Positions 1-11,545 of a stretch of 64,000 nt of DNA are shown piece by piece. Location of the stretch: the NCBI RefSeq assembly GCF_001723175.1, contig NC_064651.1, forward strand, positions 4,526,001 to 4,590,000. The letters are read 5' to 3'. The notes beneath the pieces are model-generated. The model did no database searches and was not told the origin of the DNA. It saw only the letters and a list, made by a program, of their open reading frames with translations. Source of the DNA: Penicillium oxalicum (lineage: Eukaryota; Ascomycota; Eurotiomycetes; Eurotiales; Aspergillaceae). A program made the position numbers and the translations under genes. Position 1 is the stretch's first letter, and each line of letters opens with the position of its first letter.

Positions 1-1446
1 TTGCGGAGAACTCGCCGACAGCCGGACGGGCGTACCCGCCGCTGACCGTTTTAAAGGTTTGCTGGATTTCTCTCTCTCCCATCTTTCTTGGCCGAAGAAG
101 TACATGGGCGCCGGTGATGGAATTGTCATTATTCATTGGCTTTTCCTGGATGGCACAGTATTCACAGATGAATGGACTATGCTTTGTTGGCCCTGGGGCT
201 CATGTACTCCGCTCAGAGGACTATGTAATGATCATGTCATCCACGCAGGAGACCCATTGCCGCCGGGAGCAGAAGAGGTCCTGTCACCGTCTTGGTGGTT
301 ACTCAACCTAGGCACCTCATTCTACATTGTTACTACGTGAAATCTCATTTCCAGCAATAGATGATGCTACACAGAAAAATCCTCGAGTCTCTCTCCCACC
401 GAGAGAGTCCTCTGCCGGTGCGAAATCATACTGATCCGAGCATCGGATGAAACCCCATCGCTAACGGCCGCGGGCGGAGGTCATGCTTTCGTGTCAGCAC
501 ATAACGCGGACATCTGTAATATGGACCTGCTACAAAAGATTCCGGCGACTGGACGGTTGTGAACTTGTCAAGATCTTTGACAGTGATTGAGAGGCGAGCT
601 CGCAGGCAGGAGGCTTGAATTCCTCTGATTATGAACCCCTGGGATCAAGTAGTAGATCCTCGTGTTTACGTTATCAGGGTGAGCGAGGCTCGGAATATCT
701 TATCAAGACAACTCGGGTTATCTCCCCGAGACGTTGGGCTGATAACACGAGATTAAGAATAGTCCCTCGTTGCAAGTTGGACAATCTTATCCCATCTGAT
801 GAACTTGATCTTCAATAGCACCGCCGTTAGAGTACCAGTCAGATTTCTCGTTCGCTTAGCACTTGAAGCGTTGCATCAAATCGAACTCCCGTATCCTTTG
901 AGTCTCGACCAATCCAACAGCCCCCCTCAGACTCGGCTAAACTGCAGTACTCCAACGTGCTCCAACGGCAGCGCCATCAGCGGGTCGGTGACTCCATCGA
1001 CCTTCCTCTCCAGGCCAAAGAAAAGATATGCATAGTCTCAACTTTCCCACTCGCCGACGGAGAATCGACGAGAAGGACGAAGATCGCTGAGCCTTTCCGA
1101 TCATGGGGAGGAATGATCCGTGATACAGGCTGCAATCCAGTCAGAGCCGGACACTAAGACTGCGTAGTGGTGGTCGGACAGAGCATTCTACTGTATCCAT
1201 ATTGATCTATCCAACCTCGGCCGAGTGATAGGGCGCCCGCTCTTCCCCGTCGACTGGCTCATGACACCACTGAGCTGCACGTAGATAAAACCCGAGACGT
1301 ATATCCTCTCGCCCGGTCAATCTCGGTGCATATCATACCTCGTCCTTGGCACACAGGTCTTCGTTCTCAATTTCTCAGTATCGAACGTCCTCCATAGCAT
1401 ACATCAAGCCTCCGCCTCACAGTTCCCCCGCATCAAGTCAAGCGTC
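1..1446. other. Intergenic / left edge, no supported gene
   Basis: I see no convincing gene here. One frame is open from base 2 to base 340 on the + strand and could hold the 3' end of a gene entering from the left, but its codon use becomes unconvincing after the first 20 codons and no family is recognised. The last 200 bases before 1447 are the promoter and leader of the gamma-glutamyltranspeptidase gene. Confidence 0.4.
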
Positions 1447-3542
1447 ATGCCCCTCAACTCCAGAGCTGTTTACGGCCGCGAGAACGCAGCATTCGTGCCA
1501 TTCGCGAGTCGCCGCAGTACCGTCCACAGCACGAATGGCATGGTCACATGTACACAACCGCTGGCCGCGGCAGCGGGGCAGAAGATTCTGAGTCAAGGAG
1601 GAAATGCGGCAGTATGTGACCAATTCGTGTCCGAATCTTCGCTCTGAGAGAGACATCCTGGGGGGCCCAACCTGCACAGATCAAGCTGCTGACCGAAGCT
1701 CATCACTCTCCTCTAGGATGCAGCCGTCGCTGTCGGTAAGGCGCCTCCCAATTTCGAATCGCGTGGATGGAACTCGGACTAAAGACTGCTTCTCAACTAC
1801 TAGCGGCGGGGTTGAACATGACCGAACCCGGCTCCACGGGCATTGGTGGTGATATGTTTTGTCTCTTTTACGATGCCAAAACCAAAAAGGTGCACTCTCT
1901 GAACGGATCGGGTCGGTATCCCGGTGAAGCCACCTTGGAGAAAGTGCGGGAGAAGCTCAATCTTGCGCCCGGCACCCCGGGAGAAATCCCCATGCTTAGT
2001 GCACTGGCGACTACCACGCCCGGCGCCGCAGCAGGATGGGTTGATACCGTAGAGAAATTTGGCAGTGGCAAGTTGTCCCTCGAGCAGATCCTCGCACCGG
2101 CGATTGAGTTGGGTGAAAATGGGTTTCCCGTATCTGAACTGTCATCTCATGGGGTACGTTGAATCAAAAAAAAAAAAATAATTACCACAAGGAACAAACA
2201 TGTGCAGCCCTACACACTTCTTGAATGAGGATAGGAGGTGCAGAACTGACCATTTGCATGATAGTGGCAAGCAAGTGAGGAGGATATCCGCAATGCATCA
2301 CCCAACTTCCGAGAAATGCTCAAGGACGATCCCTCGGCCAAGGATGGCGTGCGAGCACCCCGTCCTGGAGAGATCATGAAGAACCCAACCCTGGCAAAGA
2401 CCTTCCGCACTCTTGCTACGGAAGGAAAGAAAGGATTCTATCACGGTCGTATTGCCGAGGCCATCGTCAAAGTGGTGCAGGATTTCGGCGGTCTGATGAC
2501 CCTGGACGATCTTGCCTATCATGCTGAGGTGGGCACACAGGAGACAGAGGCCATCTCTATCAAATTTACCGGTCAGGATATTGTGGCCAAGGCGACTCGC
2601 GGGACGGATGGTGATGCCAACCAAGGTGTCGAAGTGTGGGAGCATCCACCGAACGGCCAGGGCATCGTTGCGCTGATGGCCCTAGGAATCATGGAAGAGT
2701 TGGAGCGCCTGAACAAGATCCCGCGGTTCACCGAGGCGCAGCACAACTCGGCCGAGTACCTGCATGCGGTGATCGAGTCTCTTCGCATTGCCTTTGCCGA
2801 CGCCGCATGGTGGGTGACAGACCCGGACGCCGAGAAGGTTCCTGCCAAGGGTCTTCTGGACCGTGAATACCTCGCTGAACGCGCCAAGCTGTTTTCGCCG
2901 GACCGAGCAGCCGATATTATGGATCATGGTAGTCCTGCGCACAATCACTGCGACACTGTGTTTTTCGCAGTCACCGACGGCGAGGGGAATGGAATCTCAT
3001 TCATCAACAGCAACTACGCCGGCTTTGGTACGTCGATCATCCCCGAAGGTTGTGGATTCACCCTCCAGAACCGTGGCGCCAACTTCTCGCTGGAGGCGGG
3101 ACACCCCAATGTCCTGGCCCCTCGCAAGCGTCCCTACCACACTATTATTCCGGCCTTGATCACCAACGTCTCCGATGGATCACTGCATTCTGTCTACGGT
3201 GTGATGGGAGGTTTCATGCAGCCTCAGGGACACGTGCAAGTCCTGTTGAATATGCTGGCATTTGGATATCATCCTCAGGCGGCGCTTGACTCTCCCCGTA
3301 TTTGTATCGCGGCACCCACGTCAGAGAGCACAGACCGTACCATCTGGGTGGAAGAAGGCATCAGCGAAGAAGCCGTGGAGGGTCTTCGACGGCTCGGCCA
3401 CAAAGTAGAAGTGTTGAGCGAGTGGAAACGAAGCATGTTTGGTCGGGGGCAAGTCATTCGTCTTCACTACGACGAAGGTACGCTGGTGCACAGTGCTGGC
3501 AGCGACCTGAGAGGCGATGGTCTTGCTTTCCCGTTGCTTTAG
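1447..3542 (+). CDS. Gamma-glutamyltranspeptidase, cytosolic type
   Basis: Predicted gamma-glutamyltransferase (Ntn hydrolase), which cleaves or transfers the gamma-glutamyl group of glutathione and related peptides. Four exons join in phase: 1447-1611, 1717-1735, 1804-2153 and 2265-3542, giving 603 residues, the usual family size. The tiny 19-nt exon 2 is needed to build the conserved stretch GGNAADAAVAVA, followed by NMTEPGSTGIGGD. The autoprocessing nucleophile is predicted at Thr409 in the motif DTVFFAVTDGEGN, so cleavage would give subunits of about 408 and 195 residues. The small-subunit signatures NSNYAGFG, GCGFTLQNRG and PYHTIIPA follow. The N-terminus is polar with no signal peptide, so an intracellular enzyme is likelier than a secreted one. 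A segment around residues 275-292 looks like an insertion relative to bacterial enzymes. The start at 1447 is the first ATG in frame with exon 1. Confidence 0.93.
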
Positions 3543-4750
3543 TCTTGTCCGGTCGATGATCATGAACCTCATGTTTGGTAGCTTGATCTCTGAAAAGAAG
3601 TGTACGGCATTGATGAATCATCCCTCCAAATTATGATTGAGGTACGATTTTCCTCGTATGGGAGGTTCATGAAACCTAGGTAGTAGACCTAGAACTCTGC
3701 CGAGGCTGCTGAAATAGCAAGTGAATCAGTGGTTACACTGGATCGATTCTCCAAATATCCATTTCTCCAGACTTCCACTTGAAAGGACTTTTTGCCATCT
3801 TCTGAAAAGGTAAATATCAATCTGTCTGTTCTAAAGTTTGGATCGAGTTTCGAATTGCCCTCCATCAACGTATTTCACTGTGGGACTGCGGTTACACAGA
3901 GTAACCTCAAACATACGAGTAACCGCCGGAGACATGCACAAGTGCTGATGATTTTTTTCCATTTCGCTAGAGCGCGGTCTAGGGACATGGGATCTTACCC
4001 ATTCTGACTCTCCGTCGGTGCATTGACTTCGAGTGATTGACACCAACTGATAGATTAGTCTATTCATTGACGTACTCTCCCAGTCTATACCGGAATTGCT
4101 TTCCGCAGAACCCCAAAAACCAACCGAATCGCCAAGACAGATCGAACTACATCATGCATGAGCGATTGCTTCGGACGGAAGAATCTAGACTCCAGGCCCT
4201 CTCGGATCAAACTTGCGAGTCTGGAGGCAAATTTCCCCAGCTCACCCCACAATCTAGATCTGGACTGTGCTGTGGAGAGAGATGGAGGGAGGAGCAGTAG
4301 AGAGGGAGAAAATGAGAGAGAGAGAGAGAGAGAGAGAGCATCTCTAGACTTATGACGCTAGTCATGGTCATGATCCCCCGGACGTCGACTCCAGGTCAGA
4401 AGCCCACGCGAGTCTATGGTGCTTTTGTTCATCTCCTGAGGCAGGTTTGATGTATCCCGAACCAATAGGAATTATTTGTTGACTTCTAGTCTTTGACCAA
4501 GTATACAAGAGACACAATCTGCAGTCAGGTCATTGGTATCCTATGGACAATACTTAAATCACAGCCCATTCCGTCGCCATCAACAGCCTGACCAACGATT
4601 TCTATCAGATTGAATATGGTGAAGCTTTTCCATATTGGGGTTCATCTATTCATGCCTCACCCTAAAGCTCGTTGAATTGCTTTTCAATCTCACTAAATCT
4701 TTTCATTGACGGGTATCTTCGTCTCTATCAAAGCTACACGACTTGTCAAA
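3543..4750. other. Intergenic region between GGT and MFS genes
   Basis: No gene was found in this stretch. It contains the GA microsatellite at 4314-4338 in a purine-rich tract, and the leader of the downstream MFS gene. Confidence 0.6.
4314..4338. repeat. (GA)12 microsatellite
   Basis: A perfect run of 25 alternating G and A bases lies at the end of a purine-rich tract, about 410 bp upstream of the MFS start codon. Such a tract may be length-variable between strains. Confidence 0.95.
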
Positions 4751-7013
4751 ATGTCTCAGGCGATACTCGGCGATGGTGACATGGAGAAACAAGATGGATC
4801 AGAGAGTCATTCCCGTGCACATGGCCGAGCTCGTCCATTCGATCAAGACGACAAGGAACGTGCCGATGGCGTGGATGGTGTCCTTGGACGCTTTGCCGGG
4901 GCTGGTACCGCGGCTACTGCTGCTGATACCGTGGCCGATGGTGGTGCCGACGGGACCTTCCATCCGTCTGAGCGAAAGGAGTTGAAGGAGTGGGAGTGCT
5001 ATGATGCATTGGGCTACTCCTTTCCCACTTGGAAGAAATGGGCCGTCATCTCGGTGATCTTCTGCGTTCAGGTTTCGATGAACTGGAACGCCAGTTTCTA
5101 TGCCAGCAGTATCGCGCTGTATGCGAAACACTTTAACGTTTCGGAGCAGGCGGCACGAACTGGACAGATGAGCTTCCTGATTGCGTATGCCTTTGGATGT
5201 GAATTCTGGGCCCCATTCAGCGAGGAGTTTGGTCGATGGCCGATCATGCAACTTAGCCTGTTCCTGGTCAACATCTGGCAGGTCCCGTGTGCCTTGGCCC
5301 CAAATTTCGGGACGATCGTCGTCTGTCGTACACTGGGAGGACTTTCCTCGGCCGGAGGCTCCGTCACACTGGGGATGGTGGCTGATATGTGGGAGCCCGA
5401 GATTCAACAGTGGGCAGTCGCCTATGTGGTCTTGTCTTCGGTTGCCGGATCCGTCATCGCGCCGATTGTGGGCGGATTCGTGGCCACGTACCTGTCGTGG
5501 CGCTGGAACTTTTGGATCCAGCTGATTCTCGGAGGCTTTGTCCAGTTACTTCACATTCCGGTGCCTGAGACTCGATGCAGTATCTTGATCACCCGGGAAG
5601 CACGACGCCGTCGAAAACTCGGCGACATGGTCTGGAGCGGCGACGAGCTGAAGAAGAAGCGACTGTCGTTCCGGTACTTGTTCATGGTGTGGATTCGTCC
5701 ATTCCTCATGTTCGTCCGTGAGCCGATTGTCTTGTGTCTCTCTCTGCTCAGTGGATTCAGTGATGCCCTGATCTTCACTTTCTTGCAGTCCTATACCCCG
5801 GTTTATAAACAGTGGGGGTTCGGCACGATCCAGGTCGGATTGGCTTTCATCCCGTGAGTTTGGCACCCGCGCTTTTTGCGATTAACCAAAGAAGATTTTT
5901 CCAGAGTCTGATATCTTTGTGACCCATTCAGGATCCTGGTTGGGTACGGTCTCGCGTATGTTTCTTTCCTGCCATGGATCCACCATCATTGCAGGGTTCA
6001 AGAGCGAGATCCCGATGGTCTCGTCCCGGAAGCTCGACTCCATTGGCTCCTTTGGGGTATGACCCTTTGTTCTTCTTTCATGATCCCAAAAAAACCTTCT
6101 CCGTTCTAACAACCATCTCAGTGGCTCCGTTGCTCTCCATCGGCCTGTTTGGATTCGCCTGGACCAGTTTGGGTCCTCCCAATGTTCACTGGATTGCTCC
6201 CATGATCTTCTCATGCTTGATCGCCATAGCCAATGTAAGCATCACCATATCATCCTGCAAAAGAAGGGCGATGGGGTCCACAAAGTCTCCCAGACTAACT
6301 GCAGTCTGCCAGTTCTCGATCTATATGGCTACGATCGATTATATGATTGCTGCGTACGGTCCCTACTCGGCCTCGGCCACCGGTGGCAATGGATTTGCCC
6401 GAGACTTTCTCGCCGGAGTCGCGGCAATGTACTCTGTCCCGAGTAAGTCTTTGAGCCCCCGATTCTGCACAAAAAGGCCCCTTGGGGAAGTGTCTCGTGT
6501 CTCGTGTCTTGCTTTGTCGTCCCAGATCAAACCTCAGGTCGTTGACACTGCCCAGTGTACGAGAATATGGGAACCACCCTGCGACTGGAATGGCCATCGC
6601 TGTTCCTTGCGTGTATGGCGATCATCTTTACCATCCCCATCTACGTGTTCTATTGGTTCGGTCCCAAGATTCGAGAAATGTCGCCGTTTGCCCAGACGCT
6701 GGCGGCGGACCGAAAGAGAGCTGGACGACGCGTTTCGCAGTGTGGTTCGCGGCGATCCCGATCCTGTGCAACGATACTTGTCTGGCTCTTCTGCCTCGGC
6801 TTCGGGCTGCTAGATGATCGCAGGCTCGAGGATGTGTGTGTGTGGGCGTGTGGTGTGGTCGATAGAAGCCAAATAGAGTACAAGGGGATGTGTGTCACTG
6901 TGGAACAAAGATTGTGTCCAACAATACCTGGTGTGAGAAGGGTTCGGAAAAGGCAACAGGAGCTTGTTGAATCTGAATACTGTATCGGACCGAGCTTGTC
7001 GTGTGATTCTTGA
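4751..7013 (+). CDS. MFS multidrug/polyamine transporter, DHA1 type, 3' end possibly frameshifted
   Basis: Predicted proton-coupled MFS exporter of the DHA1 drug/polyamine group in the plasma membrane. Exons 4751-5853, 5932-6056, 6122-6234, 6313-6442 and 6556-7013 join in phase. A charged cytosolic N-terminus of about 90 residues precedes the first helix. Family sequence includes EEFGRWPIMQ, LAPNFGTIVVCRTLGG, GGSVTLGMVADMW and the late block YENMGTTLRLEWP. The start is the ATG at 4751; no ATG lies upstream in frame. The oddity is the C-terminus. After AADRK (near 6711) the current frame runs through unconvincing sequence to a TGA at 7011-7013 (642 aa). The adjacent frame gives RELDDAFRSVVRGDPDPVQRY and a TAG at 6811-6813, about 66 codons earlier, which looks like a normal tail for this family. 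A one-base indel, real or a sequencing error, would explain this. The gene converges on the sialidase-like gene. Confidence 0.88.
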
Positions 7014-7123
7014 TCTAGTGCAACATCTCATGGGCTGCGAAGAGAGAACCTTCATCATAGCCTAGGGAAATACAACCATTGTCAAGTATTTCTTTCTTGG
7101 TATATGGGTCTAATGAAATCAGT

Positions 7124-8236
7124 CTAATCGAGCTGCCGCAAGACGGTTCTGACCAGGGGCCCGCCGCGATCATAAGTCACCAGCGCTGTCTTCTGATCCA
7201 GAGCGAGAACCCCCGGCCAAACGCTGGACGCAGGCGAGACCAGGCAAGGCTTGCTCCATGAGATCTGCCCGTTTTCAGGTGGATCCGCAAAGATGGCTTT
7301 GATCGATGCATTTTTCACCCACTCAACCTGATCGGAGTCCTCGTCCGTCATGAACACCACCACCAGGGACCCGTCCGCAAATGCTGCAATCTGCGGAGCG
7401 CCAGCGTTGTGTCCTGCACGAGGACAAAACACTTCCTGGCGACCTGCCCAAGTCGCACCATCGTCGTAGGATAGCAATGCTTCAATGCTGAATGTTCCAT
7501 GGCGCGTGGTCTCAAAAACCATAACCAGCACCTCACGACCGTGGTCAAGAGTGGTTGCAATGCCATTCATACCATCTCGCAAAGGATCCTCCTTACCGTA
7601 CAGACAGACGGCCTGACTCCAGGTACTACCATGGTCGTTCGAGACCACTCGCATCGTGCACTGATTGTTGTGCGCGAATTCATGCGAATAGGTTAGTTGA
7701 ACTTCACCTGCGCGGCCTAGTCGCATAAATGGTTCCCAAATACCCCAGGGAGGACTCTTCTCGGCCGCCTGAGACGCATACTGCCAGGTACGGCCACCAT
7801 CGGTGGACCTACAGACAGTGATGCGGAAATGCGTGGGTCCATTTGGACCCAGATCGTGATTGCGGAAAGCTGCCAGTACAATGCCAGGGACCACTTCCAG
7901 GAGGAAAAGATTGTCGATCTCTCCCGTGGCTCGTGTCACCTCGCCGAAATGGTGAAAAGTCCGTCCTCCATCTGTACTGCGTGCAACGCAAAGTGCGTTT
8001 TGGCCACTAGGGAACCGAGTAAAGGAAGAAAGGAGGGAACTGTCTGCTAGTCGAGCCAGACGCGGATAGGTGCCCTGATTGGGAGGTGAGGAGAGTGGAC
8101 GCTCATCATGGAGGATCTGCACGCGAGCTGGATGTTGATGTCGCGTTAGGCCGGGTGGTATGTTTCGGTCCATCCTTTCGGAATGCTGGCCTATGCCCAA
8201 GGCATTCAACACTTTCTCTTTCCACTGTCCAGGCAT
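7124..8236 (-). CDS. BNR/Asp-box sialidase-like protein (GH33-like six-bladed propeller)
   Basis: An uninterrupted 370-residue reading frame with four Asp boxes of the S-x-D-x-G-x-T-F/W type at residues 87-94, 144-151, 199-206 and 256-263, the hallmark of sialidase-type beta-propellers. A YPRL segment near residue 57 could be the FRIP-like arginine motif. In fungi, related proteins include secreted KDNases/sialidases. This one has a polar N-terminus without a signal peptide, so it may be cytosolic or unconventionally secreted, or it may be a non-catalytic Asp-box protein. The substrate cannot be stated from sequence alone. The gene is intronless, starts at 8236, and ends about 110 bp from the stop of the convergent MFS gene. 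Confidence 0.85.
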   Translation of the reverse strand: MPGQWKEKVLNALGIGQHSERMDRNIPPGLTRHQHPARVQILHDERPLSSPPNQGTYPRLARLADSSLLSSFTRFPSGQNALCVARSTDGGRTFHHFGEVTRATGEIDNLFLLEVVPGIVLAAFRNHDLGPNGPTHFRITVCRSTDGGRTWQYASQAAEKSPPWGIWEPFMRLGRAGEVQLTYSHEFAHNNQCTMRVVSNDHGSTWSQAVCLYGKEDPLRDGMNGIATTLDHGREVLVMVFETTRHGTFSIEALLSYDDGATWAGRQEVFCPRAGHNAGAPQIAAFADGSLVVVFMTDEDSDQVEWVKNASIKAIFADPPENGQISWSKPCLVSPASSVWPGVLALDQKTALVTYDRGGPLVRTVLRQLD

Positions 8237-9340
8237 TTGAGTTCAAATTCTTGGGGGGTAGACGGATTCAATTCCACGAAGAGAGGGGGAAAGAGACTTC
8301 TTCATTCATTTGGTCTGTCTCATGTCGTGCTGAAGCTAACGGCTTCATCTTGCTAGCAAAGACATGAACGCGTGGACGTGACGTCATCGCCGTGGCCGGA
8401 GGGAATTTCTTCCACTCGCACTCGCGAAAGAGAAGAGGCCGAGATGCCGAGACCTTGTCCATAAGCTGAGCAAGTGCAAGTCCTCTATGTTAAACGCGCG
8501 GACGAAGAAAGCCCGACAACCGTCCATATTGTCTGCAACTGTACAGTGCGAATCGAACTGCAAACCAATCATCATCCGTTCAGCAAGGACCCTGCAGCGC
8601 CAGCACAACCGATCGTGGACCGCCCCACCCGGTCCAAATGGACGGATCGCACGATTTTCGTCCGAGCAGATGTCTGTAGAAGATATTGGGTACTGAGCAG
8701 ACGAGTTCTGCAGTAGAATTATGATTATTATTGAGCTTGTAAGTTGCATAACTCTGCCCTACTCGGTAGCTGCCTCTCGGCCTGGCATTGTTGCGAGTCA
8801 AGCTCTGCGGACAGTACTGTAGATTGTTTGATGGGGCTCGATCGTGTTTCTCACCAGTGGACAGGTCCGCTGCCTGGAACTATGCAAACAGCGGCGAAGC
8901 TAGTATGATGATGGCTAAAATAATAAGAATAACCAGTCACAGACGATAACCATTCAATTCCAGTGGCGATCATCAAGTCCGGAACGCAGGTGGATTTACC
9001 GTCGGCTTTAGGCCGTGGATACGATCGGACTTAATCAACGGATTAAATCACAGTCTCGACCTGTAAAGACCGAGAAATATAGGCCGGCAAGACCGGGTCT
9101 CCTCAAACAGGTTCTTGGAATGAGATATAAGAGAGGAGGTAACCTCACCCAATTCAGAGACGCAAGGCATTGAAAACAAAGCAGTCGAGGTGAAAAAGTA
9201 CCCCGGACAATTCAGTGCCGAGACGTCATTCATCTCATCATCACTCAGGATCGTTCTTCACATTCTTCATAAGAGAGAACCTGCCCTACGCACACTCAAC
9301 ACCTCCATTTTGACAGTACTAATTCACTTCCCACCCGATC
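8237..9340. other. Divergent intergenic region (sialidase-like / SDR)
   Basis: This region separates two genes transcribed away from each other and must hold both promoters. A minus-strand frame at 8384-8749 begins with a hydrophobic stretch but lacks any other sign of being a gene. I see no RNA gene or repeat. Confidence 0.5.
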
Positions 9341-10300
9341 ATGGCTTTTTTGTACTCTCAGCTTTTTGTCCGACCGCCCTATCCCACTCAGTCCTTTGAC
9401 GGCCAGACGGTGCTGGTGACAGGTTCCAACGTGGGTCTTGGCTTCGAAGCTGCTCGTCATATCGTCCGGCTGGGCGCGGCCCGAGTGATTCTTGGAGTCC
9501 GCAATGTCACCGCCGGAAACGAGGCCAAAGAGCAGATTGAGTCCTCGACGGGCCGAACGGGAGTCTGTGAGGTCTGGGAGGTTGACTTGGCATCGCATCG
9601 CTCAACAATCGCCTTTGGCGATCGGATCAATCAACTTCCACGCCTCGACGCCGCGATTCTCAATGCCGCCGTGGCGACGGAGACCTTCGACCTCGCCGAG
9701 GGCTATGAGCGAACCGTCACCGTCAACGTGATCAACACACTGCTAATGGGTCTCCTGATCCTCCCGCGACTGAAAGCCACCGGCAAGGAATTCCCCACGA
9801 CGCAGCCCCGTCTGTCCTTTGTCGTGAGCGAGGTCCATGCCTGGGTCAACTTCACCGAGTGGAAAGACAGCGACACCCCCATGAAGGTGGTATCCGACCC
9901 GACTCTGGCGAAGATGAAGGAGCGTTACATGCTGTCCAAGTTGCTCGAAGTGTTGCTGGTGCAAGAGGTCGCCAGCCGCACACGGGCCTCAGAGGTGGTC
10001 ATCACCATGGTGAACCCGGGTCTGTGTCATTCGGCACTCAGCCGCGAAGGTAACTGGCAATTGACCTTGCTCAAGGCGGCCCTGGCCCGAACCACCGAGG
10101 TCGGCTCACGGACATTGGTAGCCGGCCTCTCTACCAGCGTCGAGGGCCATGGATCCTACATGTCCGACTCGGAGGTGCGCAATACCGCGCTGTCGCCGTT
10201 TGTGCGCAGCGATGAGGGCCGCGCGGCTCGAAATAAGTTGTGGAAGGAGTTGTCCGACGTTATAGAGCAGGTGCGCCCGGGGATCCTGCAGAATCTGTGA
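9341..10300 (+). CDS. Short-chain dehydrogenase/reductase (SDR), classical fold
   Basis: An intronless 319-residue NAD(P)-dependent oxidoreductase. The Rossmann dinucleotide motif TGSNVGLG is at residues 27-34, the NAA motif at 108-110, the likely catalytic Ser at 163, and the YxxxK catalytic pair at Tyr196 and Lys200 (YMLSK). VNPGLC follows near residue 225, as in retinol dehydrogenase/WW-oxidoreductase-like fungal SDRs. There is no signal peptide. The substrate cannot be inferred: this group covers steroid, retinol-type and secondary-metabolite carbonyl reductions. The ATG at 9341 follows a long leader and gives the expected 20-residue lead-in before the first beta strand. No neighbouring gene suggests a pathway. 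Confidence 0.9.
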   Translation: MAFLYSQLFVRPPYPTQSFDGQTVLVTGSNVGLGFEAARHIVRLGAARVILGVRNVTAGNEAKEQIESSTGRTGVCEVWEVDLASHRSTIAFGDRINQLPRLDAAILNAAVATETFDLAEGYERTVTVNVINTLLMGLLILPRLKATGKEFPTTQPRLSFVVSEVHAWVNFTEWKDSDTPMKVVSDPTLAKMKERYMLSKLLEVLLVQEVASRTRASEVVITMVNPGLCHSALSREGNWQLTLLKAALARTTEVGSRTLVAGLSTSVEGHGSYMSDSEVRNTALSPFVRSDEGRAARNKLWKELSDVIEQVRPGILQNL

Positions 10301-11545
10301 TTGATTCACACTGGCCCCTGGAAAGGGAGGGGGAGCTATAATGTACGTGAAGTGTGTGCGATACAAAGCTGATGTGGCTTCCGTCGCGGTGGCGTTGGGC
10401 TGATTTTCAACCGGACTGGGCCTGTTGTACTTGGTATCTCAAAATTGAACCTGAGTTTCACTCGGACAAAATAGATGGAAGTGGTTGACCATGTTCATTT
10501 ATAAGTGAAGCTACCCAGTTTAATTTCCTGTGCTTGTATCTACATCCAATAACTTGGCCTCACCCCCAGATCTCCGATCATGACAGGCCGGTCGGATCCA
10601 CTCAAGGTTTCACTGCAGCAATTGTCTTTGTTCGTCTACAAGCAAGAAATTGCCCTCATCTCAGGGATGATCATAGAAAGTGGTGGAAATGAATATCCGA
10701 TAGATTTATATATAGATGTATTATATACTAGTTATAGGTTTCTTTCCATATCTTCTTGACGATTCTGTACATCATCGAATCGTTAAGGCAACAGCCATGG
10801 AAGCATTCAACTGCAGCAATTCAAGCCATCATCCATTTCCCGTGGCTTTTTTTTTCCTTCACAGGAGAATCACCCAAAGCGCAAAGCCTCCTGGCTGACC
10901 CCCAGGCTAATTGTTTCCAAGCTTGCCAAGGACCCAGTCAGATAAAGAGTCTAAATCCTTTGGAGCTTGGCATGAGTGGGAAGGGACCATGCCGCTCTCT
11001 ACCCGGTTATCGCCATCGCCATTTCGCATGATGATTCTCGTTACATGCCAACATGGGCTTGCTCAAACATGCACTTTCCTCACAAGCGGACGGAAACTCC
11101 GGATGGCCCACGGAATTTGGCCAGAAGGCTCATCCATGCATAGTGTTGGTCTTAGGGGCCACCTCGAGTCGTTTGCCAGCCTGGCTTGAACGGAGTATTG
11201 TCGGAGATGGCCATCCTTTGCCAATGTCATCACATACCGGTGCTCCCCTCTCGTACCTGCGGACCAAGATGGTCCCTCGGCATTGACGTGGGGGGGGGGG
11301 GGGGGGGGGGGGGGGGGGTGTGGCTCCGAGCCTGCTACCGGCTCAGACTATCTCGAATCCGAACAGTGTCCCGAGATCCGCCATGTTAGGGCCAATGAGA
11401 AGAAGCGCGATTTGATTGCACATTCTCACCTGACCAGAGTAACCCGTGACTCGAAGCTGGCGGGACTACAGCGCCGAGCTGCAGCCGTGGGGCCAATCTT
11501 CGTATGGAAATTCTCTTTGTCCCTCAAGGGCGAGACCGGACTGAT
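10301..11545. other. Intergenic region with poly-G tract
   Basis: No gene was found between the convergent SDR gene and the tryptophan-rich gene. The notable content is the 29-base G run at 11290-11318. Confidence 0.6.
11290..11318 (+). repeat. Homopolymer run of 29 G
   Basis: An uninterrupted run of 29 guanines. Such a run can form G-quadruplex structures and is a likely place for length error in sequencing or assembly. It lies about 230 bp beyond the 3' end of the minus-strand tryptophan-rich gene. Confidence 0.9.

Noticed and set aside
1..340. Open frame entering from the left edge
   Set aside because: It could be a gene end, but no family is recognisable and the composition worsens after about 20 codons.
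4799..5407. 202-codon minus-strand open frame
   Set aside because: It lies opposite the MFS transporter exon 1, which is clearly the real gene.
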